Assembly: GCF_011189575.1 (NCBI RefSeq)
Contig: NZ_PUJW01000001.1
Span: forward strand, 1-64,000
DNA: 64,000 bases
Direction of reading: 5' to 3'
Source: Photorhabdus cinerea
GTDB lineage: Bacteria > Pseudomonadota > Gammaproteobacteria > Enterobacterales > Enterobacteriaceae
Positions 1-8,596 of this stretch are shown here, piece by piece (position 1 is the stretch's first letter; every line of letters begins with the position of its first letter). The notes beneath the pieces are model-generated. The model searched no databases, had not been told where the DNA came from, and saw only the letters and a list, made by a program, of their open reading frames with translations. The position numbers and the translations under genes were made by a program.

Positions 1-2
1 AC

Positions 3-467
3 CCAACAGTAGACATCCGTCATGTGTATCGGGTAGAAAAAGATGGTAGTAAAACTCAAATGGCATGGGGAGAAGGTAACTATAAGCAGGGGTATCCTTT
101 TGAGGATTTTGTTGCTACGCAGATGCCTAAAGGTACTCGGCTACCCGCAGGATTTAAGACTTTTGATTTTTATGATATCGGAACACGTACAGCCGTTAGT
201 GTTAAAACTATAGATACACGTACAGCTGCACGGATAAAGGACCCCAAGCAGATATATACATCAATGAAAGGGAATATTGATGTTGTCGCTAATTTTACAG
301 GCGCGGTGAAGGGAAGTAGCATTGTTAATGCTAGTCGCATTTCGCGACGTGAAGTGTATATTGCTGTACCAAAGGCTACAACTCCTGAACAATGGGTTCA
401 GATTAATCGTGCAATTGCTTATGGTACAGAAAAGAACGTTAACATTAAAATTACAGTGGTGAAATAA
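3..467 (+). CDS. C-terminal end of a polymorphic nuclease toxin (CdiA-CT-like), partial at left edge
   Basis: The frame is open from the first complete codon (position 3) to TAA at 465-467, so this is the 3' end of a larger gene that begins outside the window. Counting from the GTG at 24, the fragment has Glu27 (PFEDF), Asp48/Asp51 (FDFYD) and a Ser-Val-Lys at 59-61. This order fits a PD-(D/E)XK-type nuclease core, as in CdiA C-terminal tRNase or DNase domains. The following gene overlaps its stop codon by one base and resembles CdiI immunity proteins, the usual toxin/immunity arrangement. The nuclease class and target (tRNA or DNA) are inferred. A Rhs or other polymorphic toxin carrier instead of CdiA is possible, because the N-terminal delivery part is not visible. 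Confidence 0.65.
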   Translation, partial: PTVDIRHVYRVEKDGSKTQMAWGEGNYKQGYPFEDFVATQMPKGTRLPAGFKTFDFYDIGTRTAVSVKTIDTRTAARIKDPKQIYTSMKGNIDVVANFTGAVKGSSIVNASRISRREVYIAVPKATTPEQWVQINRAIAYGTEKNVNIKITVVK

Positions 468-973
468 TGAATAAGCATCCTGACCAAGGGTTGAATGCCG
501 GGGCTAAATTTAATGGTGATTTTTATTCAATACAAACCCATTCAGGCAATGGCTTATTAGGGGTAGATCCCTTAGGAAGTAAACACTTATTACAGCCATT
601 TGTATCTGATCAAGAATTGGGAAATGCTGTATTTGATGCTTTATCAAAAAGCAGAGTAATCCCAATTGATGAATGTGGGGATTATTTTGATCATGATGTA
701 AATGATAAACAGTATAAAAATTGGATCACAGAGATGATGGGATCTTATGGTTACCGCTCAAAACGTCAGCTATTTAAGAAGATGAATAACTGTGATATCT
801 GTTTGTTAGATGGTGTCATAACTATTATGCCCTATGGTCACAAAAAACTTGAGCTTTGGACAGGGCAGGGTATTGTCGAGTCAGATTATGTCATTATTCC
901 GGCAGACAGCTCCCCTGAGGAAGTGGGTGCCGCATTACGGCTGGCTTTTTCACGTTGTAGAAGTTATGTTTGA
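467..973 (+). CDS. CdiI/DUF1436-type immunity protein, copy 1 (cognate to the toxin)
   Basis: 168 residues. The ATG at 467 overlaps the toxin stop, so the two genes are translationally coupled and this is the likely cognate immunity. It resembles what I recall of the DUF1436/CdiI family: an N-terminal block KFNGDFYS, a middle YRSKRQLFKKMN, and a C-terminal block PEEVGAALRLAFSRC. It should bind and block the toxin in the cytoplasm. It differs from the downstream paralogs mostly at residues 20-95. The C-terminal 25 residues are nearly identical in all five copies. Confidence 0.75.
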   Translation: MNKHPDQGLNAGAKFNGDFYSIQTHSGNGLLGVDPLGSKHLLQPFVSDQELGNAVFDALSKSRVIPIDECGDYFDHDVNDKQYKNWITEMMGSYGYRSKRQLFKKMNNCDICLLDGVITIMPYGHKKLELWTGQGIVESDYVIIPADSSPEEVGAALRLAFSRCRSYV

Positions 974-1136
974 CGATAAGGTAACAGTTTATTTTTGCAT
1001 TGATTATTCATGATCTTTGATTCATAGAGTTAATTAAGGTGGACACGTAATCACTATTATGTGTCCGCTGATTATCTCAAAAAGATTCAAATAGTTATTA
1101 AATGAGCCTTACCGCTAAAATTACGGTGGTGAAATA

Positions 1137-1637
1137 ATGAATATAGATTTTGACCAAGGATTGAATGCGGGCGCTAAGTTTAATGGTGATTTTTACTCTG
1201 TTAAAACTTATTCTGGGTATCGCTTGCTTCGAGCTGATCCCCAAAGCTGCGAGCATATCTTGTCTCCCGATGTAAATGATAGTCAATTAGGAAATGCTGT
1301 TTTAGATTCACTTTATAAAAGTCGCTTGATTGATCCTGATGATGATTTTTTCGACAATGAAAGGGCAGCTGAGCGATATAAAGAGTGGATTGAGCATTTA
1401 ATGAAAGTTTACAATTACCGTTCAAAACGTCAACTATTTAAGAAGATGAACAGTTGTAATATCTGTTTGTTAGGTAGCGTTATAACTATCACGCCTTCTG
1501 GTCATGAAAAACTTGAGCTTTGGACAGGAAAAGGCATTGTAGAATCTGATAATGTCATTATTTCGGCAGACAGTTCCCCTGCGGAAGTTGGTGCGGCATT
1601 ACGGCTGGTTTTTTCACGTTGTAGAAGTTATGTTTGA
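1137..1637 (+). CDS. CdiI/DUF1436-type immunity protein, copy 2 (orphan)
   Basis: 166 residues, starting at ATG 1137 in the same GAAATAATGA context as copy 1, although the toxin codons upstream are only a remnant. It has the same KFNGDFYS, YRSKRQLFKKMN and ALRLVFSRC blocks. The C-terminal half (LELWTGKGIVESDNVII) follows the type seen in copies 1 and 4, while residues 60-80 (RLIDPDDDFFDNE) follow copies 3 and 5, so it is a mosaic. It probably protects against a toxin variant carried by other strains; that role is inferred. Confidence 0.75.
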   Translation: MNIDFDQGLNAGAKFNGDFYSVKTYSGYRLLRADPQSCEHILSPDVNDSQLGNAVLDSLYKSRLIDPDDDFFDNERAAERYKEWIEHLMKVYNYRSKRQLFKKMNSCNICLLGSVITITPSGHEKLELWTGKGIVESDNVIISADSSPAEVGAALRLVFSRCRSYV

Positions 1638-1793
1638 CGATAAAGCTCGGTTTGTTTTGTGCTAATTCAGTCATTATCTTTGATTTATATGATCAATTAA
1701 AATGGAATGGCTATTATGAGTTTCCTAATTATCTTAAAAAGGCTCAAACAGTTATTAAATTTTCCTTACCGCCGAAGTTGCAGTAGTAAAATA

Positions 1794-2294
1794 ATGAATG
1801 AGACTTTTAAACGATGGAAAAATGCCAGATGCGTATTTAATGGTGATTTTTACTCAGTAACAACTTATTTCGGTTACCGTTCACTTAATTTAGATACTTC
1901 GAGAGGAAACTATATGTTAACTTCTGATGTTTCTGATGAGAAGTTAGGTGTTGTAATTCTGAATGCTCTTTCTAAAAGTCGGCTGATTGATCCCGATGAT
2001 AATTTTTTTGACAATGAAAGAAAGGCTGAGAGATATAAAGAATGGGTTAAATTTTTAATGGAAATTTACAATTATCGTTCAAAACGTCAGCTTTTTAAAA
2101 AAATGCATAATTGTGGAATCCAATTGCTTGATGGTCAAATAACGATAAAGCCATCTCACCATGAAAAATTGGAAGGTTGGTCTGAAGATGGTATTTCTGA
2201 ATCTGATCATGTCATAATTTCTGCAGACAGTTCCCCTGAGGAAGTGGGTTCCGCATTACGATTGGCTTTTTCACGTTGTAGAAGTTATGTTTGA
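1794..2294 (+). CDS. CdiI/DUF1436-type immunity protein, copy 3 (orphan)
   Basis: 166 residues from ATG 1794, chosen because it sits in the AAATAATGA context shared with copies 1, 2 and 5 and gives the same length. A longer frame from 1707 would add 29 residues encoded by the spacer. The C-terminal half is of the CGIQLLDGQ/HEKLEGWSEDG type shared with copy 5. The last residues (RLAFSRCRSYV) match all other copies. It has no toxin partner next to it. Confidence 0.72.
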   Translation: MNETFKRWKNARCVFNGDFYSVTTYFGYRSLNLDTSRGNYMLTSDVSDEKLGVVILNALSKSRLIDPDDNFFDNERKAERYKEWVKFLMEIYNYRSKRQLFKKMHNCGIQLLDGQITIKPSHHEKLEGWSEDGISESDHVIISADSSPEEVGSALRLAFSRCRSYV

Positions 2295-2432
2295 CAATAA
2301 GGTAACAGTTTGTTTTTACATTGATTATTCATGATTTTTGATTTAGAGAGTTAATTAAGGTGGACACGTAATCACTATTATGTGTCCGCTAATTATCTTA
2401 ATCTTTGATTTATATGATCAATTTAAAATGGA

Positions 2433-3026
2433 ATGGCTATTATGAGTATCCTAATTATCTTAAAAAGGCTCAAACAGTTATTAAATTTTCCTTACCGTCG
2501 AAGTTACGATAGTGAAATAAAGAGTGAAATTTTTGAACGATGTAAAAATGCCGGATGCGTATTTAATGGTGATTTTTACTCAGTAACAACTTATTCCGGT
2601 TACCGTTCGCTTAATTTAGATCCTTTAGGAGGTAACCATATGTTATCTCCCGGTACTTCTGATGAAGAATTAGGGGTTGCAGTTTTTAGTGCTCTTTCTA
2701 AAAGTCGATTTATTCCCTATGAGAATCTCGGTGATTTTTTAGATAATGAAAAAAGAAAAGAACGATATGAGCAGTGGGTTACAGAGATGATGGGATTTCA
2801 TCGATACCGTTCAAGACGTCAGTTATTCAAGAAGATGAACAGTTGCAATATTCGCTTGTTAGATGGTGTGATAACTATTATGCCCTATGGTCATGAGAAA
2901 CTTGAGCTTTGGACAGGAAAAGGCATTGTAGAATCTGATAATGTCATTATTTCGGCAGACAGCTCCCCTGCGGAAGTGGGTGCCGCATTACGATTGGCTT
3001 TTTCACGTTGTAGAAGTTATGTTTGA
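2433..3026 (+). CDS. CdiI/DUF1436-type immunity protein, copy 4 (orphan, usual start codon lost)
   Basis: The homologous core begins near 2520, but the start ATG present in the other copies is changed here (GAAATAAAGAGT instead of GAAATAATGA). The frame stays open upstream to ATG 2433, inside a spacer sequence that also occurs before copy 3, giving a 197-residue product with a 29-residue N-terminal extension. Without use of that start or ATG 2442, the gene is untranslated. The core otherwise looks intact: VFNGDFYS, YRSRRQLFKKMN, LELWTGKGIVESD and the common C-terminus. It may be functional or a young pseudogene. Confidence 0.6.
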   Translation: MAIMSILIILKRLKQLLNFPYRRSYDSEIKSEIFERCKNAGCVFNGDFYSVTTYSGYRSLNLDPLGGNHMLSPGTSDEELGVAVFSALSKSRFIPYENLGDFLDNEKRKERYEQWVTEMMGFHRYRSRRQLFKKMNSCNIRLLDGVITIMPYGHEKLELWTGKGIVESDNVIISADSSPAEVGAALRLAFSRCRSYV

Positions 3027-3188
3027 CGATAAGGTAACAGTTTATTTTTGCATTGATTATTCATGATCTTTGATTTAGAGAGTTAATTAGGGTGGACACG
3101 TAATCACTATTATGTGTCCACTAATTATCTCAAAAGGCTTAAAGAATTATTACATGAGCTTTACCGCTAAAACTACGGTGGTGAAATA

Positions 3189-3689
3189 ATGAATACAGAT
3201 TTTGATCAAGGATTTAATGCGGGCGCTAAGTTTAATGGTGATTTTTACTCTGTTAAGACTTATTCTGGATATCGTCTGCTTTTAGCTGATCCTCAAAGCT
3301 CCGAACATATCTTATCTCCCGATATAACTGATAGCCAATTAGGTAGTGCTGTTTTAGATTCACTTTCTAAAAGTCGGTTGGTCGATCCTGATGATGATTT
3401 TTTTGATAATGAGAAAACATCTGAGCTATATGATGAATGGATTAAACAAATGATGAAAACTTACAATTATCGTTCAAGACGCCAGCTTTTTAAAAAAATG
3501 CATAATTGTGGTATCCAATTACTTGATAGTCAAATAACAATACGACCATCTTGTCATGAAAAATTGGATGGTTGGTCTGGAGATGGTTTTTCTGAAACTG
3601 ATTATGTCGTTATTCCGGCAGACAGCCCCCCTGAGGAAGTGGGTGCGGCATTACGATTGGCTTTTTCACGTTGCAGAAGTTATGTTTGA
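3189..3689 (+). CDS. CdiI/DUF1436-type immunity protein, copy 5 (orphan)
   Basis: 166 residues, starting at ATG 3189 in the GTGGTGAAATAATGA context. The N-terminal half is close to copy 2 (KTYSGYRLL.ADPQS), the C-terminal half is close to copy 3 (MHNCGIQLLD), and the end is common to all. This is the last member of the array. The next gene is an unrelated antitoxin-like gene with its own ribosome binding site. Confidence 0.75.
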   Translation: MNTDFDQGFNAGAKFNGDFYSVKTYSGYRLLLADPQSSEHILSPDITDSQLGSAVLDSLSKSRLVDPDDDFFDNEKTSELYDEWIKQMMKTYNYRSRRQLFKKMHNCGIQLLDSQITIRPSCHEKLDGWSGDGFSETDYVVIPADSPPEEVGAALRLAFSRCRSYV

Positions 3690-3770
3690 CGATTAAGGCA
3701 ACGGCTTCGTACTGATTAGTCATGATTTCTAATATGCTTTGATATATACCAATCAATATCAGGAGGTTGT

Positions 3771-4031
3771 ATGGGCCATAAAGCTAAATTGTTTATGGAT
3801 GGGAAGAATCAAGCGGTACGCTTGCCAGCAGCTTATTGGTTTGACTCTGATGAAGTTTTTATTCGAAAAGATCCTGAGACAGGAGATGTCATACTGTCCT
3901 GTAAGCCACACGATTGGGCCGGATTTTTTGCGGCATTGAAAGGAACAACTATTCCTAATGATTTTCTGAGTAAAGATGAGCGGTGTCAGCAAGAACAATC
4001 TTGTGACCTATTCGAAGGATGGAAAGAATGA
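3771..4031 (+). CDS. VapB/VagC-type antitoxin, orphan
   Basis: 86 residues. A clear AGGAGG lies about 8 bases before ATG 3771. The N-terminus (KAKLFMDGKNQAVRLPAAYWF) matches the AbrB/MazE-fold DNA-binding domain of VapB (VagC) antitoxins, which dimerise, repress their own promoter and wrap a PIN-domain VapC toxin with their C-terminus. No vapC follows: the gene ends in a hairpin and then convergent hemL. It is therefore a solitary antitoxin, possibly left from a lost pair or acting as an anti-addiction module (inference). Confidence 0.75.
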   Translation: MGHKAKLFMDGKNQAVRLPAAYWFDSDEVFIRKDPETGDVILSCKPHDWAGFFAALKGTTIPNDFLSKDERCQQEQSCDLFEGWKE

Positions 4032-4052
4032 GCGCCGTAAAAATACGGCGCT
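4031..4052. terminator. Hairpin between vapB-like gene and hemL
   Basis: A perfect 9-bp stem, AGCGCCGTA/TACGGCGCT (4031-4039 with 4044-4052), has an AAAA loop and lies between two convergent genes. It overlaps the last base of the antitoxin gene. The following bases are only weakly T-rich, so it may act as a bidirectional terminator or a 3'-end stabiliser. Confidence 0.6.
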
Positions 4053-4072
4053 ATTATTTGAAAAAAAAGAAA

Positions 4073-5356
4073 TTATTTCAACTTGGCAAAGCAACGAGCG
4101 GCTGTATCAACAGTACGCTGAATATCTTCATTAGTGTGAGCAATAGACATAAAACCCGCTTCAAATGCAGAAGGTGCTAAATAAACTCCTTCATCAAGCA
4201 TCAGGTGGAAGAAATGTTTAAAGCGTTCAATATCGCAATTCATCACATCCTGATAGCAGGAGACTTTCTCCGCATCGGTAAAGAAAATGCCAAACATACC
4301 ACCGACATGGTTAACCACCAGAGGAATACCGGCTGTTTTCGCTGCTTTCGTCAGGCCGGTAGCCAGATTATCCGTTAGCTCGGTTAAACGTTGATGTACA
4401 CCGGGTTGAGAAACTTCTTTCAGACAGGCAAGGCCGGCAGCCATTGCAATTGGGTTACCAGATAAGGTGCCAGCCTGATAAACAGGGCCAATTGGTGCTA
4501 ATTTTTCCATTACTTCATGACGTCCACCAAAAGCGCCAACGGGCATGCCACCACCAATGATTTTGCCAAGGCAAGTCAAATCAGGTTCGACATCGTAGTA
4601 AGATTGTGCGCCGGATAGGGCAACACGGAAACCTGTCATCACTTCATCAATAATCAACAGAGCGCCGAACTCATCACACAACGCGCGTAGACCGGGTAGG
4701 AATTCTGGTTGTGGCAGTACGCAGTTCATATTACCGGCGACAGGTTCGACAATAATACAGGCGATCTCTTGCGGATATTTTTCAAACGCTGCTCGAACTG
4801 AACTCAAATCATTGTAGGTACAGGTTAGCGTATGTTTAACGAAATCAACCGGAACCCCTGGTGAGTTGGGTTGGCCGATAGTCAGGGCGCCAGAACCGGC
4901 TTTCACCAGCAGACAATCTGCATGGCCATGATAACAACCTTCGAATTTGATGATTTTATCGCGGTTGGTATAGCCACGAGCCAGACGAATAGCACTCATG
5001 GTCGCCTCTGTACCTGAGTTAACCATGCGCACCATATCCATTGATGGCACCAGTTCAGTCACCAACTGCGCCATTTCTACTTCGGCAGCAGTGGGTGCAC
5101 CGAAACTCAGTCCTTGTTCTGCGGCTTTGATAACGGCATTACGGATAGCGCTGTGGTTATGTCCCAATACCATTGGCCCCCAGGAACCGACATAATCGAT
5201 ATAGGCTTTACCATCAACATCATAGAGATAAGCGCCATCAGCATGTTTGATAAACAACGGAGTACCGCCAACACCATTAAATGCACGTACCGGAGAGTTG
5301 ACACCGCCGGGAATAAGTTGCTTTGCCTGAGAATAGAGAATGTCGGATTGGCTCAT
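4073..5356 (-). CDS. hemL: Glutamate-1-semialdehyde 2,1-aminomutase
   Basis: 427 residues, full length for HemL. It converts glutamate-1-semialdehyde to 5-aminolevulinate with pyridoxal phosphate, the second step of the C5 route to haem and other tetrapyrroles, in the cytoplasm. Visible motifs: N-terminal LIPGGVNSPVRAFNGVGG, the NSGTEATMSAIRLAR cofactor region, LLIIDEVMTGFR, and the Schiff-base lysine in CLGKIIGGGMP around residue 266. AGGAGCC precedes ATG 5356. In E. coli, clcA and erpA follow; here a DUF1460 lipoprotein gene lies next to it. Confidence 0.97.
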   Translation of the reverse strand: MSQSDILYSQAKQLIPGGVNSPVRAFNGVGGTPLFIKHADGAYLYDVDGKAYIDYVGSWGPMVLGHNHSAIRNAVIKAAEQGLSFGAPTAAEVEMAQLVTELVPSMDMVRMVNSGTEATMSAIRLARGYTNRDKIIKFEGCYHGHADCLLVKAGSGALTIGQPNSPGVPVDFVKHTLTCTYNDLSSVRAAFEKYPQEIACIIVEPVAGNMNCVLPQPEFLPGLRALCDEFGALLIIDEVMTGFRVALSGAQSYYDVEPDLTCLGKIIGGGMPVGAFGGRHEVMEKLAPIGPVYQAGTLSGNPIAMAAGLACLKEVSQPGVHQRLTELTDNLATGLTKAAKTAGIPLVVNHVGGMFGIFFTDAEKVSCYQDVMNCDIERFKHFFHLMLDEGVYLAPSAFEAGFMSIAHTNEDIQRTVDTAARCFAKLK

Positions 5357-5405
5357 GAAAGGCTCCTGAATCTATTTTTAAATGGGTTTGTCGTTTGCCC
5401 CCAGA

Positions 5406-6191
5406 TTATAATGCTCTTAGAACGATAATTCCGGGTTTATTCTTGACGTACTCAAGAAATGGCGAATCGACAACTTTTTTATTCGCAGCCAGTGAGGAGG
5501 CATTCCTAAGCATTGGGCCATGATCTGTCATAATAAAAATCCCTGTGTGTGTGACATCCAACCCGGCAAGATGGGTATATATTCCTATATAATCGCCTGT
5601 TCTTAGGTTCTTAATAACATCATCATTGACTTTATCACCAGGAATATATTTGATATCTCTTTTGGTAACACCCAATCCGGGGATATATTCGCCGCCATCA
5701 GCCTTTTTATTCAGGCTTTTTGTGATTTTTATGTAAGAAGAACTTATTTCATCCGTTACATCTTTGGCATTTAATTTTTCTCTGATTGACCAATCTGTAA
5801 AGAAGTGTTTTCTTTGTAAAAAGCTAATCTTTCCGTCGATATATCTTGTCTGGATGAGATTTTTTACAAAATCACTTTGGTCGTTGGATTTTCTTAGCGA
5901 TTCTACATAATCAAGGAAAGTAAAACAGTCTAGTCCGTTGAAGTCTATCACTAATTTTTCAGGTTCAGTAGGGGAGCCAATAAGTTTGTTGGCGGCATAA
6001 GGTGTGCCCAGTAATTGATAAGAGACGTTTTTTATTATTTCTCCGGGATTATCTTTGTTTCCCGGTTTTACTTGGTTTTCTATAATTTCATTAATTTTTT
6101 TCGAGGTATAGCTGTCAATATCGGCTTGTTTGCTATGAGCGGCACAACCTGTCAAGGTGACAGCAAGCATCAGTGGCAACATTTTTCGCAT
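5406..6191 (-). CDS. DUF1460 lipoprotein, NlpC/P60-like amidase
   Basis: 261 residues. A short signal peptide ends in the lipobox LTGCAA, so the protein is probably a lipoprotein in the periplasmic face of a membrane. The body resembles the DUF1460 family (N-acetylmuramoyl-L-alanine amidase-like, within the NlpC/P60 cysteine-peptidase fold). The probable nucleophile is the Cys in NGLDCFTFLDYVE and the probable His is in DVTHTGIFI. A role in peptidoglycan turnover is inferred. It lies upstream of hemL on the same strand with a gap of about 50 bases, and an AT-rich region separates it from divergent erpA. Confidence 0.75.
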   Translation of the reverse strand: MRKMLPLMLAVTLTGCAAHSKQADIDSYTSKKINEIIENQVKPGNKDNPGEIIKNVSYQLLGTPYAANKLIGSPTEPEKLVIDFNGLDCFTFLDYVESLRKSNDQSDFVKNLIQTRYIDGKISFLQRKHFFTDWSIREKLNAKDVTDEISSSYIKITKSLNKKADGGEYIPGLGVTKRDIKYIPGDKVNDDVIKNLRTGDYIGIYTHLAGLDVTHTGIFIMTDHGPMLRNASSLAANKKVVDSPFLEYVKNKPGIIVLRAL

Positions 6192-6533
6192 AGGAACTCC
6201 ATATGGTTACTTTGAAAAATATTCAATAAAGTAACTAATCATGATGATAAATCAATATTTTTTCTTTCTTAATTGTTAATTGATTGACGGAGGGTTTAAC
6301 TACACGTGACGGTTTACTGCTCTTTGAAGCTATCGTAAAAAGCCAGCGTTTGTCGCTAAGGTAGCCGCGATGGTAAACAAATGTGTGATAATTTTTTGGC
6401 GGTTAGTGTGTTGTCAAAATGACAATACTTGAACGAACTAATCAGGTATTGGATAATTCGAGTTATTAATGATCGGCAAATTTTTGTTGTCTTCTGAATA
6501 TTTTTGCCGGGTTCCGGTTTGGAGTAAAAAATG
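6192..6533. other. Intergenic region before erpA
   Basis: This 340-base AT-rich stretch separates the divergent lipoprotein and erpA genes and must contain both promoters. The one clear structure is an inverted repeat TTGTCA-AAA-TGACAA at 6411-6425, about 110 bases before erpA, which could be an operator. GGAG lies just before the erpA start codons. I see no convincing gene. Confidence 0.4.
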
Positions 6534-6878
6534 ATGAGCAATGATATGGCGTTACCTTTACAGTTTACCGATGCTGCCGCCAACAAAGTGAAAATCTTGG
6601 TTTCGGATGAAGAGAATCCGAACCTGCGTTTACGGGTTTATATCACAGGTGGCGGTTGCAGCGGATTCCAGTATGGTTTTACCTTTGATGATCAGATCAA
6701 TGAAGGGGATATGACCATTGAGAAACAGGGGGTAGAGCTGGTTGTTGATCCAATGAGCTTGCAATATTTGGTTGGCGGCTGTGTTGATTATACCGAAGGT
6801 CTGGAAGGTTCACGTTTTATTGTTACGAACCCTAATGCGAAGACAACCTGCGGTTGCGGTTCTTCTTTCAGCATCTGA
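6534..6878 (+). CDS. erpA: Iron-sulfur cluster insertion protein ErpA
   Basis: 114 residues from ATG 6534 (ATG 6531 adds one Met; both suit the upstream GGAG). ErpA is an A-type carrier that hands Fe-S clusters to apoproteins such as IspG and respiratory enzymes. The three cluster ligands are visible: Cys42 in GGGCSGF, and Cys106 and Cys108 in TCGCGSSFSI at the C-terminus. The sequence is close to E. coli ErpA throughout. There is an additional Cys at 83 (GGCVDYTEG) where, from memory, E. coli has Ser. The gene is monocistronic and convergent with btuF. Confidence 0.96.
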   Translation: MSNDMALPLQFTDAAANKVKILVSDEENPNLRLRVYITGGGCSGFQYGFTFDDQINEGDMTIEKQGVELVVDPMSLQYLVGGCVDYTEGLEGSRFIVTNPNAKTTCGCGSSFSI

Positions 6879-6968
6879 TTCTGGGCTATTTGTTTCCCGT
6901 AATTGGGTCTGAATGATATGACCCATTTGCGGGAGTCCTCTTGCAATCTTATTAAACGTTTTGCTTTA

Positions 6969-7796
6969 TCAAGAACCCTTGTCGTTTAATTGCTGGCATA
7001 GTTGTTCGGCTGCCAGAACAATGCGCGGCCCCGAGCGATGAAACCAATCTTCATTTAATGTAATCACTTTGGCATGCAATTGTGGATGCCAAAAATGTTC
7101 AATTAATTTGATCTGCTCCTCTCCACCGCTGATAACAATCATTTCAGGTTTTCGAGTGAGTACTTGCTCACGACTTACCTGTGGCCAGGGAACATGGCTG
7201 TTAGCAAAGATATTTCTGCCACCGCAGATTGAAAGCACTTCACTTTGTAGTGTATGTCCCGAAGCAGTAAACAGAGGATGAGTGCCGAATTGTAAAAAGA
7301 CCGGTTTTGGTACTGTAGAGGCATATTTTTGCTTCAGATCGGCAAATCGCTGGCGAAGTTCAGTCGCCGCCTTTTTTGCCTGTTCGGGATGTGGACTGTA
7401 TTCAGCCAGTCGTTCTAAATCCTGAGCTATTTGCTCGGTGGTTTCAGGATCGGAATAAAAGATCTTAATACCAAAAGAAGCCAGTTGTTCCAGTGGGCGT
7501 TGGGGATTACCTCCTCGCCATGCCAGAATGATATCGGGTTTAAGGGTAATAATACGTTCCAGATTAATTCCCTGCCAGCTAGCCACTTGTTCAAGTTTAC
7601 TGGCTTGAGGAGGATAATCTGAATAAGCACTGGCCGCGATCAGATTGTCACCTAACCCGGCGGCATAGGCTAATTCTGTGGTTGATGGGGATAAACTAAT
7701 TACCCGCAGAGGCTTGGCATATAGAGAATGGCTGAAACCATTGAGAAACAGTAAAAGCGGTAACCAAACTGAACTCAGGCTTTTTATCCATCTCAT
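6969..7796 (-). CDS. btuF: Vitamin B12-binding periplasmic protein BtuF
   Basis: 275 residues with an N-terminal signal peptide (basic start, hydrophobic run, cleavage near SHSLYAKP). It is a cobalamin-binding protein of the cluster A-II helical-backbone type, feeding the BtuCD importer. Motifs: RVISLSPSTTELAYAAGLG at the start of the first lobe, then a PDIILAWRGGNP segment and WPQVSREQVL in the second lobe. It follows mtnN on the same strand, as in E. coli, with a gap of about 100 bases. The yadS gene, next to btuF in E. coli, is absent. Confidence 0.93.
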   Translation of the reverse strand: MRWIKSLSSVWLPLLLFLNGFSHSLYAKPLRVISLSPSTTELAYAAGLGDNLIAASAYSDYPPQASKLEQVASWQGINLERIITLKPDIILAWRGGNPQRPLEQLASFGIKIFYSDPETTEQIAQDLERLAEYSPHPEQAKKAATELRQRFADLKQKYASTVPKPVFLQFGTHPLFTASGHTLQSEVLSICGGRNIFANSHVPWPQVSREQVLTRKPEMIVISGGEEQIKLIEHFWHPQLHAKVITLNEDWFHRSGPRIVLAAEQLCQQLNDKGS

Positions 7797-7894
7797 GGAG
7801 GTGTGCTCTTTAAAATATTAAATATGCTGCTGGCAAACACGCCCTTAAGATTTCCCGGAAATATCCAACAGGGCGTGATTCTATCGGTAATATC

Positions 7895-8596
7895 TTATTT
7901 ATTTTTGCCCAATTCGGTTAGCATTGCGTTAACCATTAATGTGGATTGGCGGGCTGCCACCGAAAGAAATTCATCAAAGCTGAGATGAGATTCTTTATCT
8001 GCTACATCGGAGATAGCGCGTACAACAACAAACGGGGTGTTGTATTGTTGGCAAACATGCCCTATCGCTGCGGCTTCCATTTCTACCGCCGTGACTTGTG
8101 GGAAATTAGCCCGGATACGTGCCAGTGGCTCTGCACCGTTAATAAATGCATCACCGCTGCAAATTAGCCCACGTATCGCATTCAGATTCAGGGAATGAAT
8201 ACACTTTTCTGCCAATGTGATTAGCTGGCTATCCGCCACAAAAGCTGGTGGGCATTGCGCCATTTGTCCCGGCTCATAACCAAAAGCGGTGACATCTGCA
8301 TCGTGATAGCGAACTTCGCTGGATACCACGATGTCACCAATTTGCAATTGCGGATCAAGGCCACCGGCTGAACCTGTATTAATAATCACATCTGGATGAC
8401 AATGTTCAAGCAGCAAAGTCGTACCAATTGCAGCCGAAACTTTACCAATACCCGATTTTAACAGTGCGATCTCCACGCCGTTGAGTTTACCGGTATAGAT
8501 TTCGCAGCCACCTTGTGACAGTGTCTGGCAATCTTCAATTTGATCACGCAGTAAAGTCACTTCTTGCTCCATAGCACCTATCACGCCTACTTTCAT
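7895..8596 (-). CDS. mtnN: 5'-methylthioadenosine/S-adenosylhomocysteine nucleosidase
   Basis: 233 residues, full length. It cleaves adenine from methylthioadenosine and S-adenosylhomocysteine, recycling methionine and feeding the LuxS/AI-2 route. Motifs: MKVGVIGAMEQEV start, NTGSAGGLDP (phosphorylase fold), EMEAAAIGHVC with the substrate-binding Met-Glu pair, and RAISDVADK with the catalytic Asp. It is divergent from dgt, with a shared 126-base promoter region. Confidence 0.97.
   Translation of the reverse strand: MKVGVIGAMEQEVTLLRDQIEDCQTLSQGGCEIYTGKLNGVEIALLKSGIGKVSAAIGTTLLLEHCHPDVIINTGSAGGLDPQLQIGDIVVSSEVRYHDADVTAFGYEPGQMAQCPPAFVADSQLITLAEKCIHSLNLNAIRGLICSGDAFINGAEPLARIRANFPQVTAVEMEAAAIGHVCQQYNTPFVVVRAISDVADKESHLSFDEFLSVAARQSTLMVNAMLTELGKNK

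Larger units (their letters stand above)
467..3689 (+). repeat. Tandem array of five immunity genes with repeated spacers
   Basis: Five paralogous genes stand head to tail, separated by related spacers (974-1136, 1638-1793, 2295-2519, 3027-3188). Three spacers contain an inverted repeat GGACAC/GTGTCC with a 14-base loop (1041-1066, 2362-2387, 3094-3119). Just before each gene, the spacers keep a degenerate copy of the last codons of the toxin gene (TACCGCTAAAATTACGGTGG at about 1110-1129, related stretches near 1765, 2490 and 3163). The repeat unit therefore arose by duplication of toxin 3' end plus immunity gene. Confidence 0.8.
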
